DNA from: Rhodobacterales bacterium
GTDB taxonomy: Bacteria; Pseudomonadota; Alphaproteobacteria; Rhodobacterales; Rhodobacteraceae
DNA: 64,000 nt
Direction: 5' to 3'
Assembly: GCA_009993005.1 (NCBI GenBank)
Contig: JAACUH010000065.1
Span: forward strand, 1 to 64,000
Positions within the stretch are counted from its first letter, which is position 1; every line of letters begins with the position of its first letter. The translations under genes and the position numbers were made by a program. Shown here piece after piece: positions 35,591 to 43,902 of the stretch. Under the pieces are notes generated by a model, which had not been told where the DNA came from, made no database searches, and worked only from the letters and a program-made list of their open reading frames with translations.

Positions 35591-37168
35591 TCAGTCATTG
35601 AACAGATAGGGGGTATCGGCCAGCGCGCGCGCCGGGCCGGGCGGCAGGCCGAGGAAAGCCGCGAGGGGCGCTGTGTTCTCGTCCACCGACGCGCCTTCGC
35701 GCAGGCGCAGGTGGCTGGCAAAGTTGGCGTCGCGGATGCGGTCGCTTTCGAACACCACGTCATAGCGGATTGTCGGCAGCAGTTGCGCCAGCGTCTCGGG
35801 CGAAGTCTGTTCCCCCGCGAGGCCCACGCGCATCGCGTGCCCGATCAGGTAGTCGTCGGTAAAGCGGCATTCGATCTCGAGCAGGCGGGTGGTCGAGCGG
35901 TCGGAAAAGAAATCCTGCATCAGGTCGAGGTTCGCCGTGTCGAGGCAGATCAGCAGCCGGTCGGTTTCGTAATAGTCGAACAGCATCCGCATCAGCGCCC
36001 GACGGTGGCGGGTGCGTTTGGCCAATGTGGACTGGATGCCGCCGAGATCGGGCAGCGGCGTGCTTTCCTCGTTGAACAGGTAGTCGATTGCGGGAATGTT
36101 CGTCTGCGTCCTGATCGCGCCGACCAGCCGCTTGGCCACATGCCATTTCTTGCAGGCGATGATCAGCAGTTCGCGCTCGCGCCCGAGCGAGGTTTCTGTC
36201 TCCCAGAACCGCGGGGCGAACCGCCGCCCGATCCGGCCGCGCCCGGTGAGAAAGGTGAACAGCCGCCGCCCCTCGTTCGAGATCTTGAAATCGTCGCGGT
36301 CGGAGGCATAGAGCAGCCCCAGCCGTTTCTTGAGCGTGATGGCCTCGGGGCTGATCTTGCGGGCAAAGAGGAAATCCTGCGCCAGCAGCAGGTCGTAGTG
36401 ATCGTTGTAAAACGTCACCGGCATCCCGTATTCGGTAAACATCAGGAATGTGAGCGTGCGCGAGCGGATCTCGCCCTCGGGCACAAGGTGGCGCACGAGG
36501 GTCTGGAAGAACGTCTCGTCCGGGATCCATGTGGTGCGGAAAAAGCGCATCACATCAGGGCGTTGGCGGGTGAAATCGAGGATCCATTCGATCGTGCGCC
36601 GCCGCAGGCACCACCACTGGCTGCCGATCATCACCTGGATATCCGCCGGCACCTCGCGCCTGAGGCCAAGCCGCCGCTGCATGTCGAGCGCCCAGTAGAA
36701 GGCCTTTTTCTGGGTCCGCTCATTGAAGAAATGCCGGTAATGGAGGCGGTCCTCCTTCATCCCGGTCTTGATCCAGTCGCTGTCGAAGAAATCGACGCTC
36801 TCGATATAATCGGCATCCTCGGCATCGAGGAACTTGTGCGCATAGACGGCCGATTTGATCGCCATGCAATCGCCCGACACCATGTAGAAATGCGTGGCGC
36901 GGGGAAAGGCATCGGCCGCCGCCTGCACCGCGTTCAGCGTGGCCTGCACCAGCGACCATTCCCCCCAGCCGCATTTGATCCGCCGTCTGGCAAAGGTGAC
37001 GTTGGGGTTGTCGGCCAGCGCGGCGCGAATCCTGTCATAGGCCGCGATCGGCGCGCGGGCGTCGAAATGGATCGCCATGCAGTCACCCGCAGCCGTGAGT
37101 TGCTGCGCCTGCTGGATGATCGCATCCGGATCCTTGTGACAGAGCAGGATAAAGGCGATTTTTGCCAT
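35591..37168 (-). CDS. Glycosyltransferase, beta-1,6-N-acetylglucosaminyltransferase-like (GT14-type)
   Basis: This 525-residue protein has an N-terminal core-2/I-branching glycosyltransferase region (about 1-260), with IAFILLCHKDPDAI at the start, the HFYMVSGDCMAIKS block and GSQWWCLRRRTIEWI. The C-terminal 250 residues form a second domain of a type I recall as DUF5928 in Rhodobacteraceae, not verified. There is no signal or membrane span. It probably adds a sugar to a surface glycan. It is divergent from a sulfotransferase gene, which suggests joint synthesis of a sulfated polysaccharide. Confidence 0.82.
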   Translation of the reverse strand: MAKIAFILLCHKDPDAIIQQAQQLTAAGDCMAIHFDARAPIAAYDRIRAALADNPNVTFARRRIKCGWGEWSLVQATLNAVQAAADAFPRATHFYMVSGDCMAIKSAVYAHKFLDAEDADYIESVDFFDSDWIKTGMKEDRLHYRHFFNERTQKKAFYWALDMQRRLGLRREVPADIQVMIGSQWWCLRRRTIEWILDFTRQRPDVMRFFRTTWIPDETFFQTLVRHLVPEGEIRSRTLTFLMFTEYGMPVTFYNDHYDLLLAQDFLFARKISPEAITLKKRLGLLYASDRDDFKISNEGRRLFTFLTGRGRIGRRFAPRFWETETSLGRERELLIIACKKWHVAKRLVGAIRTQTNIPAIDYLFNEESTPLPDLGGIQSTLAKRTRHRRALMRMLFDYYETDRLLICLDTANLDLMQDFFSDRSTTRLLEIECRFTDDYLIGHAMRVGLAGEQTSPETLAQLLPTIRYDVVFESDRIRDANFASHLRLREGASVDENTAPLAAFLGLPPGPARALADTPYLFND

Positions 37169-37336
37169 TCAGTAAACCATCACGCCCCAAGCCATCAGGT
37201 TGTTTACACCTCATAGCGTGAACAGACGTTGAATATACAGAGTTTGTTTGCTCTTTAGTGCGAGGTGATGTCCTGACGGGCAACCGGCGTGCCGCCGGTG
37301 CAGGATGATCGCGGGCATGGCATAGGGCGGGGCGAG
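37169..37336. promoter_or_regulatory. Divergent promoter region, glycosyltransferase / sulfotransferase
   Basis: The 168-bp region includes an AT-rich block (about 37197-37258, with TTGTTTACA and TTGAATATACAGAG) that contrasts with the surrounding GC-rich DNA and must hold one or both promoters. A hairpin ACCGGC-GTGCC-GCCGGT lies at about 37281-37297, in the likely leader of the sulfotransferase gene. No regulator site is recognised. Confidence 0.5.
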
Positions 37337-38155
37337 ATGGGTTTCCCAGGAACATGGATGACGGAAAGCGAAAGCATGGTCTATCGGGTCGTGCCGAAAT
37401 GCGCCTGCTCTTCGATCGGTCAGATCATGTATTATTCCGATCATGGCGCATTCTTTGACGGCGACATCCACGATGCCACCCGCGGCCTGCACAAATGGGC
37501 GCAGGAGGGCAGCCAGGCGGCGATCACCGCCAATGTGAAGGGCGGACAGACCTTTGCCTTTACCTGCGTGCGCAACCCCTACACGCGCATCCTGTCGTCG
37601 TTTTTCGACAAGATCTGCGGCATCCAGCGCAACGGCAGACGCTACCGCGGCAACCTCGTCCCGCTCTTGGTGCAGAAATACGGGATCGAGGTCGGCAGCC
37701 CCGAGGACAATTTCGACTTTGACCAGATCAAGAGTTTTCGCCGGTTCCTGCTGTTTGCACGCGACACCATCCGCTGGCGCAAGCCGATGGACCCCGACAT
37801 CCACTGGTCGGCGATGTCGGGTCATATTTCGACCTATGTCGTCAATGGCGGGCGCTATCACCACATTTTCTGGACGGAAAAGTTCGATGAGGGGATGCAG
37901 GTGGTCCTCGACCGGACGAAAACGCCGCACAAGGTGGACCTGAAGGCGATCCCGCGGTTCAACGAGAGCGAGGGGCATGGGCCCGCGCGCGCGCATCCGG
38001 TCGAGGCCTATTTCGACGACCTGTCGATGCATCTGATGTACGAGATCTACAAGAAGGACTTTACCGTCTTCAAATACGACTTTGACAATCCGGCCAACAA
38101 GATGCCCGTGGGCGAGATCGACCTGGCCGAGGTGCATGCGAAGCTGGGGGAATAG
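37337..38155 (+). CDS. Sulfotransferase family protein
   Basis: This 272-residue protein resembles the Sulfotransfer_2 family. The PAPS 5'-phosphosulfate loop is VPKCACSSIG (Lys21) and the 3'-phosphate-binding segment is CVRNPYTRILSSFF (about residues 77-90). It would transfer sulfate from PAPS to a carbohydrate. The start at 37337 (MGFPGTW) was chosen because it keeps the sequence before the PAPS loop; ATG at 37358 is an alternative. It is divergent from a glycosyltransferase, which supports a role in cell-surface glycan sulfation. Confidence 0.87.
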   Translation: MGFPGTWMTESESMVYRVVPKCACSSIGQIMYYSDHGAFFDGDIHDATRGLHKWAQEGSQAAITANVKGGQTFAFTCVRNPYTRILSSFFDKICGIQRNGRRYRGNLVPLLVQKYGIEVGSPEDNFDFDQIKSFRRFLLFARDTIRWRKPMDPDIHWSAMSGHISTYVVNGGRYHHIFWTEKFDEGMQVVLDRTKTPHKVDLKAIPRFNESEGHGPARAHPVEAYFDDLSMHLMYEIYKKDFTVFKYDFDNPANKMPVGEIDLAEVHAKLGE

Positions 38156-38214
38156 GGGGCGCTGCCCCCATCGCCTGCGGCGATTCCCCCGGGATATTTG
38201 GGGCAAGATGAAGC
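38154..38214 (+). repeat. Dispersed intergenic repeat, copy 4
   Basis: This is a complete copy with two hairpin blocks (GGGGGCGCTGCCCCC and ATCGCCTGCGGCGAT) followed by CCCCCGGGATATTTGGGGCA and AGATGAAG. It begins at the sulfotransferase stop codon and could terminate that transcript. Confidence 0.75.
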
Positions 38215-38291
38215 CGGGAGATTTTTCATGGTCGCAGGGCGCGGGCGCCCTATAACCTTGCGGACGGGTCAGTCAGTCGCGGGAAAATACC

Positions 38292-39032
38292 ATGTCCATC
38301 CTTCTCATGCTCGGCAGCGGGCCAAATGTGGTGGCGGCGCGGGCATTTCCTCGCGCGGCGTTTGACCGGATCGTCGCGATCAACAACGCGTGGCGGGTGC
38401 GGGCGGACTGGGACGATCTGGTGCATCCCGAGGATTTCCCGGTCGAACGGCGGCCTGCGGCGGTGGCGCCGGGGCAGCGCGTGGTGACGGCAGAGGATTA
38501 TGTGCCGGCGCAGAACGCGCTGGGCGGGTTCGTCTATGGCGGCGGCACCATGGCCTTCACCGCGTCCTACTGGGCGCTGCACGCGCTGCGGCCCCGCGTG
38601 ATCGCCTATCTGGGCTGCGACATGGTTTATCCGGGCGCGGGCAACACGCATTTCTACGGCACCGGTGCCGCCGACCCGCTGCGCCCCGACGTGACGCTGC
38701 GCTCGCTCGAGGCAAAGTCGGCGCGGCTGATGGCGCTGGCGGCGGCGCAGGGCTGCGCGCTGGTCAACCTGTCGCAGGATGACAGCCGGCTTGTGTTTCC
38801 GCGCGCGACCGTGGCGGGTCTGGGCACGGTGCACCCTGCACCGGTGTCCGGGCCGGCGCGGGCGCAGGCGCTCGCGGCAGAGGCGGCGCTGGGCTATATG
38901 GTGCCCTCGGGCCGCTACTGGCTGGAGGAGGCGCGGTTTGACCCGGCCGCCATCGACCGGATCGACGCGCTCTGGCTCGACTCGCTGCCGCAGGCGCTCA
39001 GATCAGCCCTTCCTTGCGGAAAAGCTGCTTGA
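38292..39032 (+). CDS. Conserved hypothetical protein
   Basis: This 246-residue soluble protein begins MSILLMLGSGPNVVAARAFP. The GSGPN loop followed by IVAINNAWRVRADWDDLVHP and VIAYLGCDMVYPG is reminiscent of the nucleotide-fold domain seen in DUF115-type and phage-associated proteins, but I cannot place it firmly. It follows the sulfotransferase gene by 136 bp containing a repeat. Its 3' end overlaps the convergent adenosine-kinase gene by 35 bp. Linkage to glycan genes suggests a role in carbohydrate metabolism; that is inference. Confidence 0.7.
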   Translation: MSILLMLGSGPNVVAARAFPRAAFDRIVAINNAWRVRADWDDLVHPEDFPVERRPAAVAPGQRVVTAEDYVPAQNALGGFVYGGGTMAFTASYWALHALRPRVIAYLGCDMVYPGAGNTHFYGTGAADPLRPDVTLRSLEAKSARLMALAAAQGCALVNLSQDDSRLVFPRATVAGLGTVHPAPVSGPARAQALAAEAALGYMVPSGRYWLEEARFDPAAIDRIDALWLDSLPQALRSALPCGKAA

Positions 39033-39981
39033 GGTCGGCCTCGGGCCGGGCGCCGAAATGGCTGATGACCTCGGCGGCGGCGAGGCAGCCCATGCGGCCC
39101 GCGACGGCAAGCGACTGGCCCGTGGCGAGGCCGTAGAGGAAGCCCGCGGCGAACTGGTCGCCCGCGCCGGTCGCATCGACCGGCACCACCCGGCGCACCG
39201 GCACGACGGCCTCTTCTGCGCCGCGCACCAGCACCACGTCATGGCCTGAGCGGGTGCAGACCACCAGCCCGCTGTCGGCGGCGGCCTGTTCCAGCGCGGC
39301 ACTCAGGTCGGTCTGGTAGAGCGATTCCCATTCGTGTTCGTTGCCGATCACATAATCGAGCTCGCGCACCAGCTTGCGAAAGCTGTCGCGGTGGCGGTCC
39401 ACGCAGAACGGGTCTGACAGCGCGATGCCGGCCTTGCCGCCCTTGTCGCGGCAGAGCCGCGCGGCGCGTTCAAACGCCTGCTTTCCCTTGGGTTTGTCAT
39501 AAAGATAACCTTCGAGGAACAGGATCTCGGCCCGGCCTGCCACATCGTCGGACACATCGTCGGGGCCCAGTTCGGACGAGATGCCGAGATAGGTGTTCAT
39601 CGAGCGTTCGCCATCAGGCGACACGAAGATCATCGAGCGCGAGGTCGGCAGTTCGCCCCCGGCCACCGGTGGATTGACAAAATCGGTGCCGTTCGAGGCC
39701 ATGGCCTGCGCGTAGAACCGCCCCAGCACGTCGTCATGCACGCGCCCGATGAAGGCGGTCGTGAGGCCGAGGTTGCCCAGCCCCGCCAGCGTATTGGCCA
39801 CCGACCCGCCGGGCGCCTGCACGCGGTCTGCCATCGCGGCATAAAGCATCTCGCCCCGGTCCCGTTCGACCAGTTGCATGATCCCCTTCTCGATCCCCAA
39901 AAGCTCGATCGCGCTGTCGTCGGCCTGGGTGAACACATCGACGATGGCGTTGCCGATACCGACAACCTGATATGATTTCAT
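38998..39981 (-). CDS. Adenosine kinase / PfkB family carbohydrate kinase
   Basis: This 327-residue ribokinase-fold enzyme begins MKSYQVVGIGNAIVDVFTQA, has the substrate-binding GGSVANTLAGLGNLG block and the PfkB signature DATGAGDQFAAGFLYG with the catalytic Asp. The pattern fits bacterial adenosine kinases, which salvage adenosine to AMP; other nucleoside or sugar kinases remain possible. Its ATG overlaps the nth stop (ATGA), so it is co-translated with endonuclease III. Its 3' end overlaps a convergent gene by 35 bp. Confidence 0.9.
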   Translation of the reverse strand: MKSYQVVGIGNAIVDVFTQADDSAIELLGIEKGIMQLVERDRGEMLYAAMADRVQAPGGSVANTLAGLGNLGLTTAFIGRVHDDVLGRFYAQAMASNGTDFVNPPVAGGELPTSRSMIFVSPDGERSMNTYLGISSELGPDDVSDDVAGRAEILFLEGYLYDKPKGKQAFERAARLCRDKGGKAGIALSDPFCVDRHRDSFRKLVRELDYVIGNEHEWESLYQTDLSAALEQAAADSGLVVCTRSGHDVVLVRGAEEAVVPVRRVVPVDATGAGDQFAAGFLYGLATGQSLAVAGRMGCLAAAEVISHFGARPEADLKQLFRKEGLI

Positions 39982-40622
39982 TGGGTTTTTTCCTCGAACA
40001 GGCAAAGGTCACGGATCAGGCAATCGGCGCAGCGCGGCTTGCGCGCGACGCAGACATAGCGGCCATGCAGGATCAGCCAGTGATGCGCATGGTGCTGGAA
40101 ATCGGCGGGAACATGGTCCTCGATCGCGCGTTCGACGGCCTCTACATCGCGGCCGGGGCAGATGCCGCTGCGGTTGCCGACGCGGAAGATATGGGTATCT
40201 ACCGCCTGCGCGGGCATATGCCACCACATGTTGAGCACGACATTGGCCGTCTTGCGCCCGACGCCGGGCAGCGACTGGAGGGCGGCACGCGAATTGGGCA
40301 CCTCGCCGGCGTAATCATCGACGAGGATCTGCGCCATGCGCATGACATTCTTTGCCTTGTTGCGGTAGAGGCCGATGGTCCTGATATGGGCGACGAGCGA
40401 CTCTTCGCCCAGCGCCAGCATCTTTTGCGGGGTGTCGGCCAGGGCGAAGAGGCCCCGCGTGGCGCGGTTCACCCCCATATCTGTCGCCTGGGCAGACAGC
40501 GCGACCGCGACCAGCAGCGTATAGGCATTGACATGCTCAAGCTCACCCTTGGGTTCAGGCGCGGCGGCCTGGAACCGGGTAAAGATCGCGCGCAGGGCGT
40601 GGTAGTCGAGCTGGCGGGTCAT
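39978..40622 (-). CDS. nth: Endonuclease III (DNA glycosylase/AP lyase)
   Basis: This 214-residue base-excision repair enzyme removes oxidised pyrimidines and nicks AP sites. It has the helix-hairpin-helix LPGVGRKTANVVL with catalytic Lys124, catalytic Asp142 in VDTHIFRV, and the [4Fe-4S] ligands Cys191, 198, 201 and 207 (C-X6-C-X2-C-X5-C). The start at 40622 was chosen because the 40 residues before it are not conserved in character. It is the first gene of a two-gene operon with the adenosine kinase, divergent from an alkylation-repair gene. Confidence 0.97.
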   Translation of the reverse strand: MTRQLDYHALRAIFTRFQAAAPEPKGELEHVNAYTLLVAVALSAQATDMGVNRATRGLFALADTPQKMLALGEESLVAHIRTIGLYRNKAKNVMRMAQILVDDYAGEVPNSRAALQSLPGVGRKTANVVLNMWWHMPAQAVDTHIFRVGNRSGICPGRDVEAVERAIEDHVPADFQHHAHHWLILHGRYVCVARKPRCADCLIRDLCLFEEKTQ

Positions 40623-40718
40623 CGCATCACCTATGCCCGCGCGGGGCGGGCTGGGCAAGCGGCGAGATGCGCAAAATCCGGGTCGCCATGCCGCTGGGGC
40701 GAGGCTAGCTTGGCCGGC

Positions 40719-41561
40719 ATGGAACAGGATCACAGCTATCATTACGCCGTCATGGCCCGTGCCATCGCCCTCATCGACGCGGCCGAGGCGCCGCTGAGCC
40801 TCGATGTGCTGGCCGCCGCGATGGACATGTCACCCGCGCATTTCCAGCGGATATTTACCCGCTGGGTCGGCGTGTCGCCCAAGCGCTATCAGCAATACCT
40901 CACGCTCGACCATGCGCGCGGCCTGTTGCGCGACCGGCACAGCATGCTCGATGCGGCCGAGGCGGCGGGGCTGTCGGGGGGCGGGCGGCTGCATGACCTT
41001 TTCCTGCGGTGGGAGGCGATGACGCCCGGCACATTCGCCCGCGCGGGCGAGGGGGTGGTGATCCGGCATGGCACCTGCGAGACGCCCTTTGGCCCGGCGG
41101 TGGCGATGGCGACCGACCGGGGGCTCTGCGGGCTGGGATTTGCCGCCGAGACGGGCGAGGCCGCGACGCACGCCGATCTCGCCGCGCGCTGGCCGGCGGC
41201 GACCTATGTCGCTGACGCGGCCGCCGTGGCGCCGCTGGTCGCTGCGGCCTTTGGCGGGGGGGGCGAGACGCGGCTCCACCTGATCGGCGCGCCGTTCCAG
41301 ATCAAGGTGTGGGAGGCGCTGCTGGCCATCCCCTCGGGCCATGTGACCACCTATTCCGACATCGCGGGCGCCATCGGCCATCCGCGTGCGGTGCGCGCCG
41401 TGGGCACGGCGGTGGGGCGCAACCCGATAAGCTGGCTCATCCCCTGCCACCGTGCGCTGCGCAAATCGGGGGGTCTGGGCGGCTATCACTGGGGTCTGCC
41501 GGTCAAGCGCGCGATGCTGGCCTGGGAGGGCGCGCGGGCCGACGCGGTGGCCGCGCCATGA
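40719..41561 (+). CDS. AraC-type HTH / methylated-DNA-protein-cysteine methyltransferase fusion
   Basis: This 280-residue protein joins an AraC-type DNA-binding domain (about residues 10-108, with DMSPAHFQRIFTRWVGVSPK) to an O6-alkylguanine-DNA methyltransferase (about 110-275) whose acceptor is Cys243 in IPCHRAL. It repairs O6-methylguanine by transferring the alkyl group to itself. Compared with E. coli Ada it lacks the N-terminal zinc domain that senses methylphosphotriesters, so how or whether it activates transcription is unclear. It is divergent from nth across 96 bp. Confidence 0.93.
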   Translation: MEQDHSYHYAVMARAIALIDAAEAPLSLDVLAAAMDMSPAHFQRIFTRWVGVSPKRYQQYLTLDHARGLLRDRHSMLDAAEAAGLSGGGRLHDLFLRWEAMTPGTFARAGEGVVIRHGTCETPFGPAVAMATDRGLCGLGFAAETGEAATHADLAARWPAATYVADAAAVAPLVAAAFGGGGETRLHLIGAPFQIKVWEALLAIPSGHVTTYSDIAGAIGHPRAVRAVGTAVGRNPISWLIPCHRALRKSGGLGGYHWGLPVKRAMLAWEGARADAVAAP

Positions 41562-41597
41562 ACTTTCGGCGAAAACCTGCGCAAGGCGAAGCTGATA

Positions 41598-41628
41598 TTG
41601 GATAGCACCGGCAGGGATGCGATATGAT
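41598..41628 (+). promoter_or_regulatory. Possible promoter of the OmpA-like gene
   Basis: TATGAT (41623-41628) is a five-of-six match to a -10 box, with TTGGAT (41598-41603) 19 bp upstream. The spacing is longer than optimal. It lies 49 bp before the ATG. Confidence 0.35.
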
Positions 41629-41677
41629 AGCGATCAAGCGCGTGAGCCATGCGCAATCACAGAATGGAAGTTGACCG

Positions 41678-42331
41678 ATGACATTTGCAAAATTCCCCCT
41701 GGCGCTTGCCGCCATCTCTGCCCTTGCGCTGACCGCCTGCGAGGCGCCGCTGCCGGGCCAGACCAATGACAACGCCCGTCAGGGGGCGCTGGTGGGTGCG
41801 GGTCTGGGTGCCGTGCTCGGGGCCGTGACCGGCAACAACAGCGATGAGCGTCTGCGCAACGCGGCGATCGGCGGCGCGCTGGGGGCCGGTCTGGGCGCCA
41901 TCGGCGGGTCGAACCTCGACCGGCAGGAGGCCGAACTGCGCCAGCAGCTCGGCGCCAATGTGGGCATCGTGAACAACGGGCAGAACCTGACCGTGACGCT
42001 GCCGCAGGACATCCTCTTTGCGGTGGACAGCGCCTCGCTCACCTCGGCGCTGCAAGGCGACCTGCGGTCGGTGGCCGCCTCGCTCAACCGTTACCCCGAG
42101 ACGACCGTCAACGTGATCGGCCATACCGACAACACCGGTGCCGCCGCCTATAACCAGGACCTCAGCCAGCGCCGCGCGCAGGCGGTGTCGTCGGTTCTGG
42201 TCAACGCAGGCGTGGCGCCGGTGCGGGTGCGCGCCATCGGCCGGGGCGAGGATCAGCCGATCGCGTCAAACCTGACGCCCGAAGGCCGCCAGCAGAACCG
42301 CCGGGTCGAGATCATCATCACCCCCAACTGA
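41678..42331 (+). CDS. OmpA family lipoprotein with glycine zipper
   Basis: This 217-residue protein has a lipoprotein signal with lipobox LTAC (Cys21), two glycine-rich zipper segments (about residues 36-52 and 63-80, GALVGAGLGAVLGAVTG and IGGALGAGLGAIGGS) and a C-terminal OmpA domain (about 100-217) with the peptidoglycan-binding block NVIGHTDNTG and the ending NRRVEIIITPN. It anchors the outer membrane to peptidoglycan. It appears monocistronic, with a hairpin terminator after it. Confidence 0.93.
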   Translation: MTFAKFPLALAAISALALTACEAPLPGQTNDNARQGALVGAGLGAVLGAVTGNNSDERLRNAAIGGALGAGLGAIGGSNLDRQEAELRQQLGANVGIVNNGQNLTVTLPQDILFAVDSASLTSALQGDLRSVAASLNRYPETTVNVIGHTDNTGAAAYNQDLSQRRAQAVSSVLVNAGVAPVRVRAIGRGEDQPIASNLTPEGRQQNRRVEIIITPN

Positions 42332-42338
42332 GACCACA

Positions 42339-42364
42339 AGGGGCCGCCCATGGTGGCGGCCCCT
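42339..42364. terminator. Hairpin between convergent genes
   Basis: AGGGGCCGCC and GGCGGCCCCT form a perfect 10-bp stem with loop CATGGT, eight bases after the OmpA stop and just before the stop of the convergent gene. There is no T-run, so it may be a bidirectional barrier rather than a classical terminator. Confidence 0.6.
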
Positions 42365-42367
42365 GCC

Positions 42368-43786
42368 CTAGCGGCGCACCATCGGTGGCATGTCGAACAG
42401 GATCGCGCCACCTAGCATCAGCGCCTGCCCCGGAAAGCTCGTCACCGCGTCGCACTGCCGGTCCATCCGCTGGATGAGGTCGGTCAGCACCGCTTCGCGC
42501 GCCCGCGGCTCCGTCCGCGCCCGCGCCCAATCGGCAGCGGCGGCATAGTCGCCGGCCAGCACCAGCAATTCGACGCCGATCCCCGGCGCCTCTTCGCCGC
42601 CTGTCGCCATGTCCCCCGCCCGCAGCGCCGGGGCGAGCGTGACCCAGGCCGCCCAGTCGAAACCGGTGCCGAGCAGCGCCGGTCGCACCGGCAGATCGTC
42701 GGTTTCGCCAGACATGAAGGGGCGCCACGCCTCGACCGCGACCACCCAGTCGAGCGTGTCGGCCGCCCGCCCCGCATAGTGGCGCACCTTGGGCGTGGGC
42801 CAGTCGAAGCCCCCGAGCGCGTTGCGCATCTCCGGCCCTGCGGCCTGCAGAACAGCCGCATATTGCATGGCCCAGGCGGCCTCCTGCGCGCGGATGGGGT
42901 CAATGGTGCCCCCGGTCAGCGCCGCCAGATAATCTGCGGCCGCCAGCCCCACGGCATCATCGCCAGTCATATTGTAAAGCGTCGCCATGAAGCCCGACTG
43001 CCCACTGTGGAACTGCGCCGCGACCGCATCGCGGATCATTTGCCGCTCTGCACCGCCGTCCTGCAGATAGACCAGCCCCGGCCCGAAGGTCGCGATCATC
43101 GCCGGACCGGCGAGGTCTTGCAGCAGCGTATCGTCGGGATGACGCGCGAGGATCGCGCGGTACTCGGTCAGATCTCTCATCGACCCCGCAACCTGCGCGG
43201 CGGTGATGACCTCGCCGGCGGCCTCCGCATTGGCGGCAAAGGCGCGCTTGAAGGCGTCATCCTGATCCGCGACCAGTGGCCAGACCCCCTGCGACAGCGT
43301 GACATTCGACAGCGGCTCGGCAAAGCGCGGGTCGGCCCGGCCAGCGGCGAGCAGGCGGAAATAGGTCGCGCCCTCGCGCTCGAGCAGGACCGCGCGATGG
43401 GTGTGGCGCATCCCGACGGCCCCCATGAAACCGGCAGGCACATCGCCCCCGGCCGCCAGAGTGGCCTCGACCCCACCGGTTGCCAGACCGAGCGCCAGCG
43501 CCATGTCGGCGGCAGCGGCGACGCCCCCCGCGTCCGCCTGCGCCCGAAGATGCGCCTGCATCTCACCAGGGGTCATGCCGGCGTAGTGCATTTGCAGATA
43601 GAGCGCCTCTTCTCCCGTGCGCCGCTGCGCGAGGCGCGGCATCTCGGGGCGCAACGCCATGATCTCATCGGCCAGCGCGAGGATGGTGGTGGTATGCGGA
43701 CAAACCCCCACTGGCGCATTGTCCGCCAGAACCGCCTGACCGGAGATCCCAAGGGTCAGCAGAACCCGCCCCAAAAGTCGCCGCAT
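42368..43786 (-). CDS. Secreted protein of unknown function
   Basis: This 472-residue precursor has a signal peptide (about residues 1-21, MRRLLGRVLLTLGISGQAVL then A). The mature part is helical and alanine-rich with repeated short helices, for example GGVAAAADMALALGLATGG and AGDYAAAADWARARTEPRAR, giving a TPR/alpha-solenoid impression. The ATG at 43786 is preferred over a TTG two codons upstream. It is divergent from the FadR-type regulator gene, so the palindrome between them might control it too. No enzyme motif is visible. Confidence 0.75.
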   Translation of the reverse strand: MRRLLGRVLLTLGISGQAVLADNAPVGVCPHTTTILALADEIMALRPEMPRLAQRRTGEEALYLQMHYAGMTPGEMQAHLRAQADAGGVAAAADMALALGLATGGVEATLAAGGDVPAGFMGAVGMRHTHRAVLLEREGATYFRLLAAGRADPRFAEPLSNVTLSQGVWPLVADQDDAFKRAFAANAEAAGEVITAAQVAGSMRDLTEYRAILARHPDDTLLQDLAGPAMIATFGPGLVYLQDGGAERQMIRDAVAAQFHSGQSGFMATLYNMTGDDAVGLAAADYLAALTGGTIDPIRAQEAAWAMQYAAVLQAAGPEMRNALGGFDWPTPKVRHYAGRAADTLDWVVAVEAWRPFMSGETDDLPVRPALLGTGFDWAAWVTLAPALRAGDMATGGEEAPGIGVELLVLAGDYAAAADWARARTEPRAREAVLTDLIQRMDRQCDAVTSFPGQALMLGGAILFDMPPMVRR

Positions 43787-43865
43787 CCGCAAACCCTTTG
43801 TCTGTTTGCCCGATCACAGCCGGCTTTGCGGCATCGGTCAAGCCACGGTTGAGCTCTGCCGGCCG

Positions 43866-43887
43866 TGGTCATATGATCTGACCAATC
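43866..43887 (+). promoter_or_regulatory. Palindromic operator upstream of the FadR-type regulator
   Basis: TGGTCATATGATCTGACCAATC contains the inverted repeat TGGTCA-N7-TGACCA. It lies 15 bp before the regulator ATG and matches 18 of 22 positions of the site before glcD. Its position suggests autoregulation, and it may also affect the divergent secreted-protein gene. Confidence 0.65.
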
Positions 43888-43902
43888 GCCGCAGGAGCCA
43901 TC

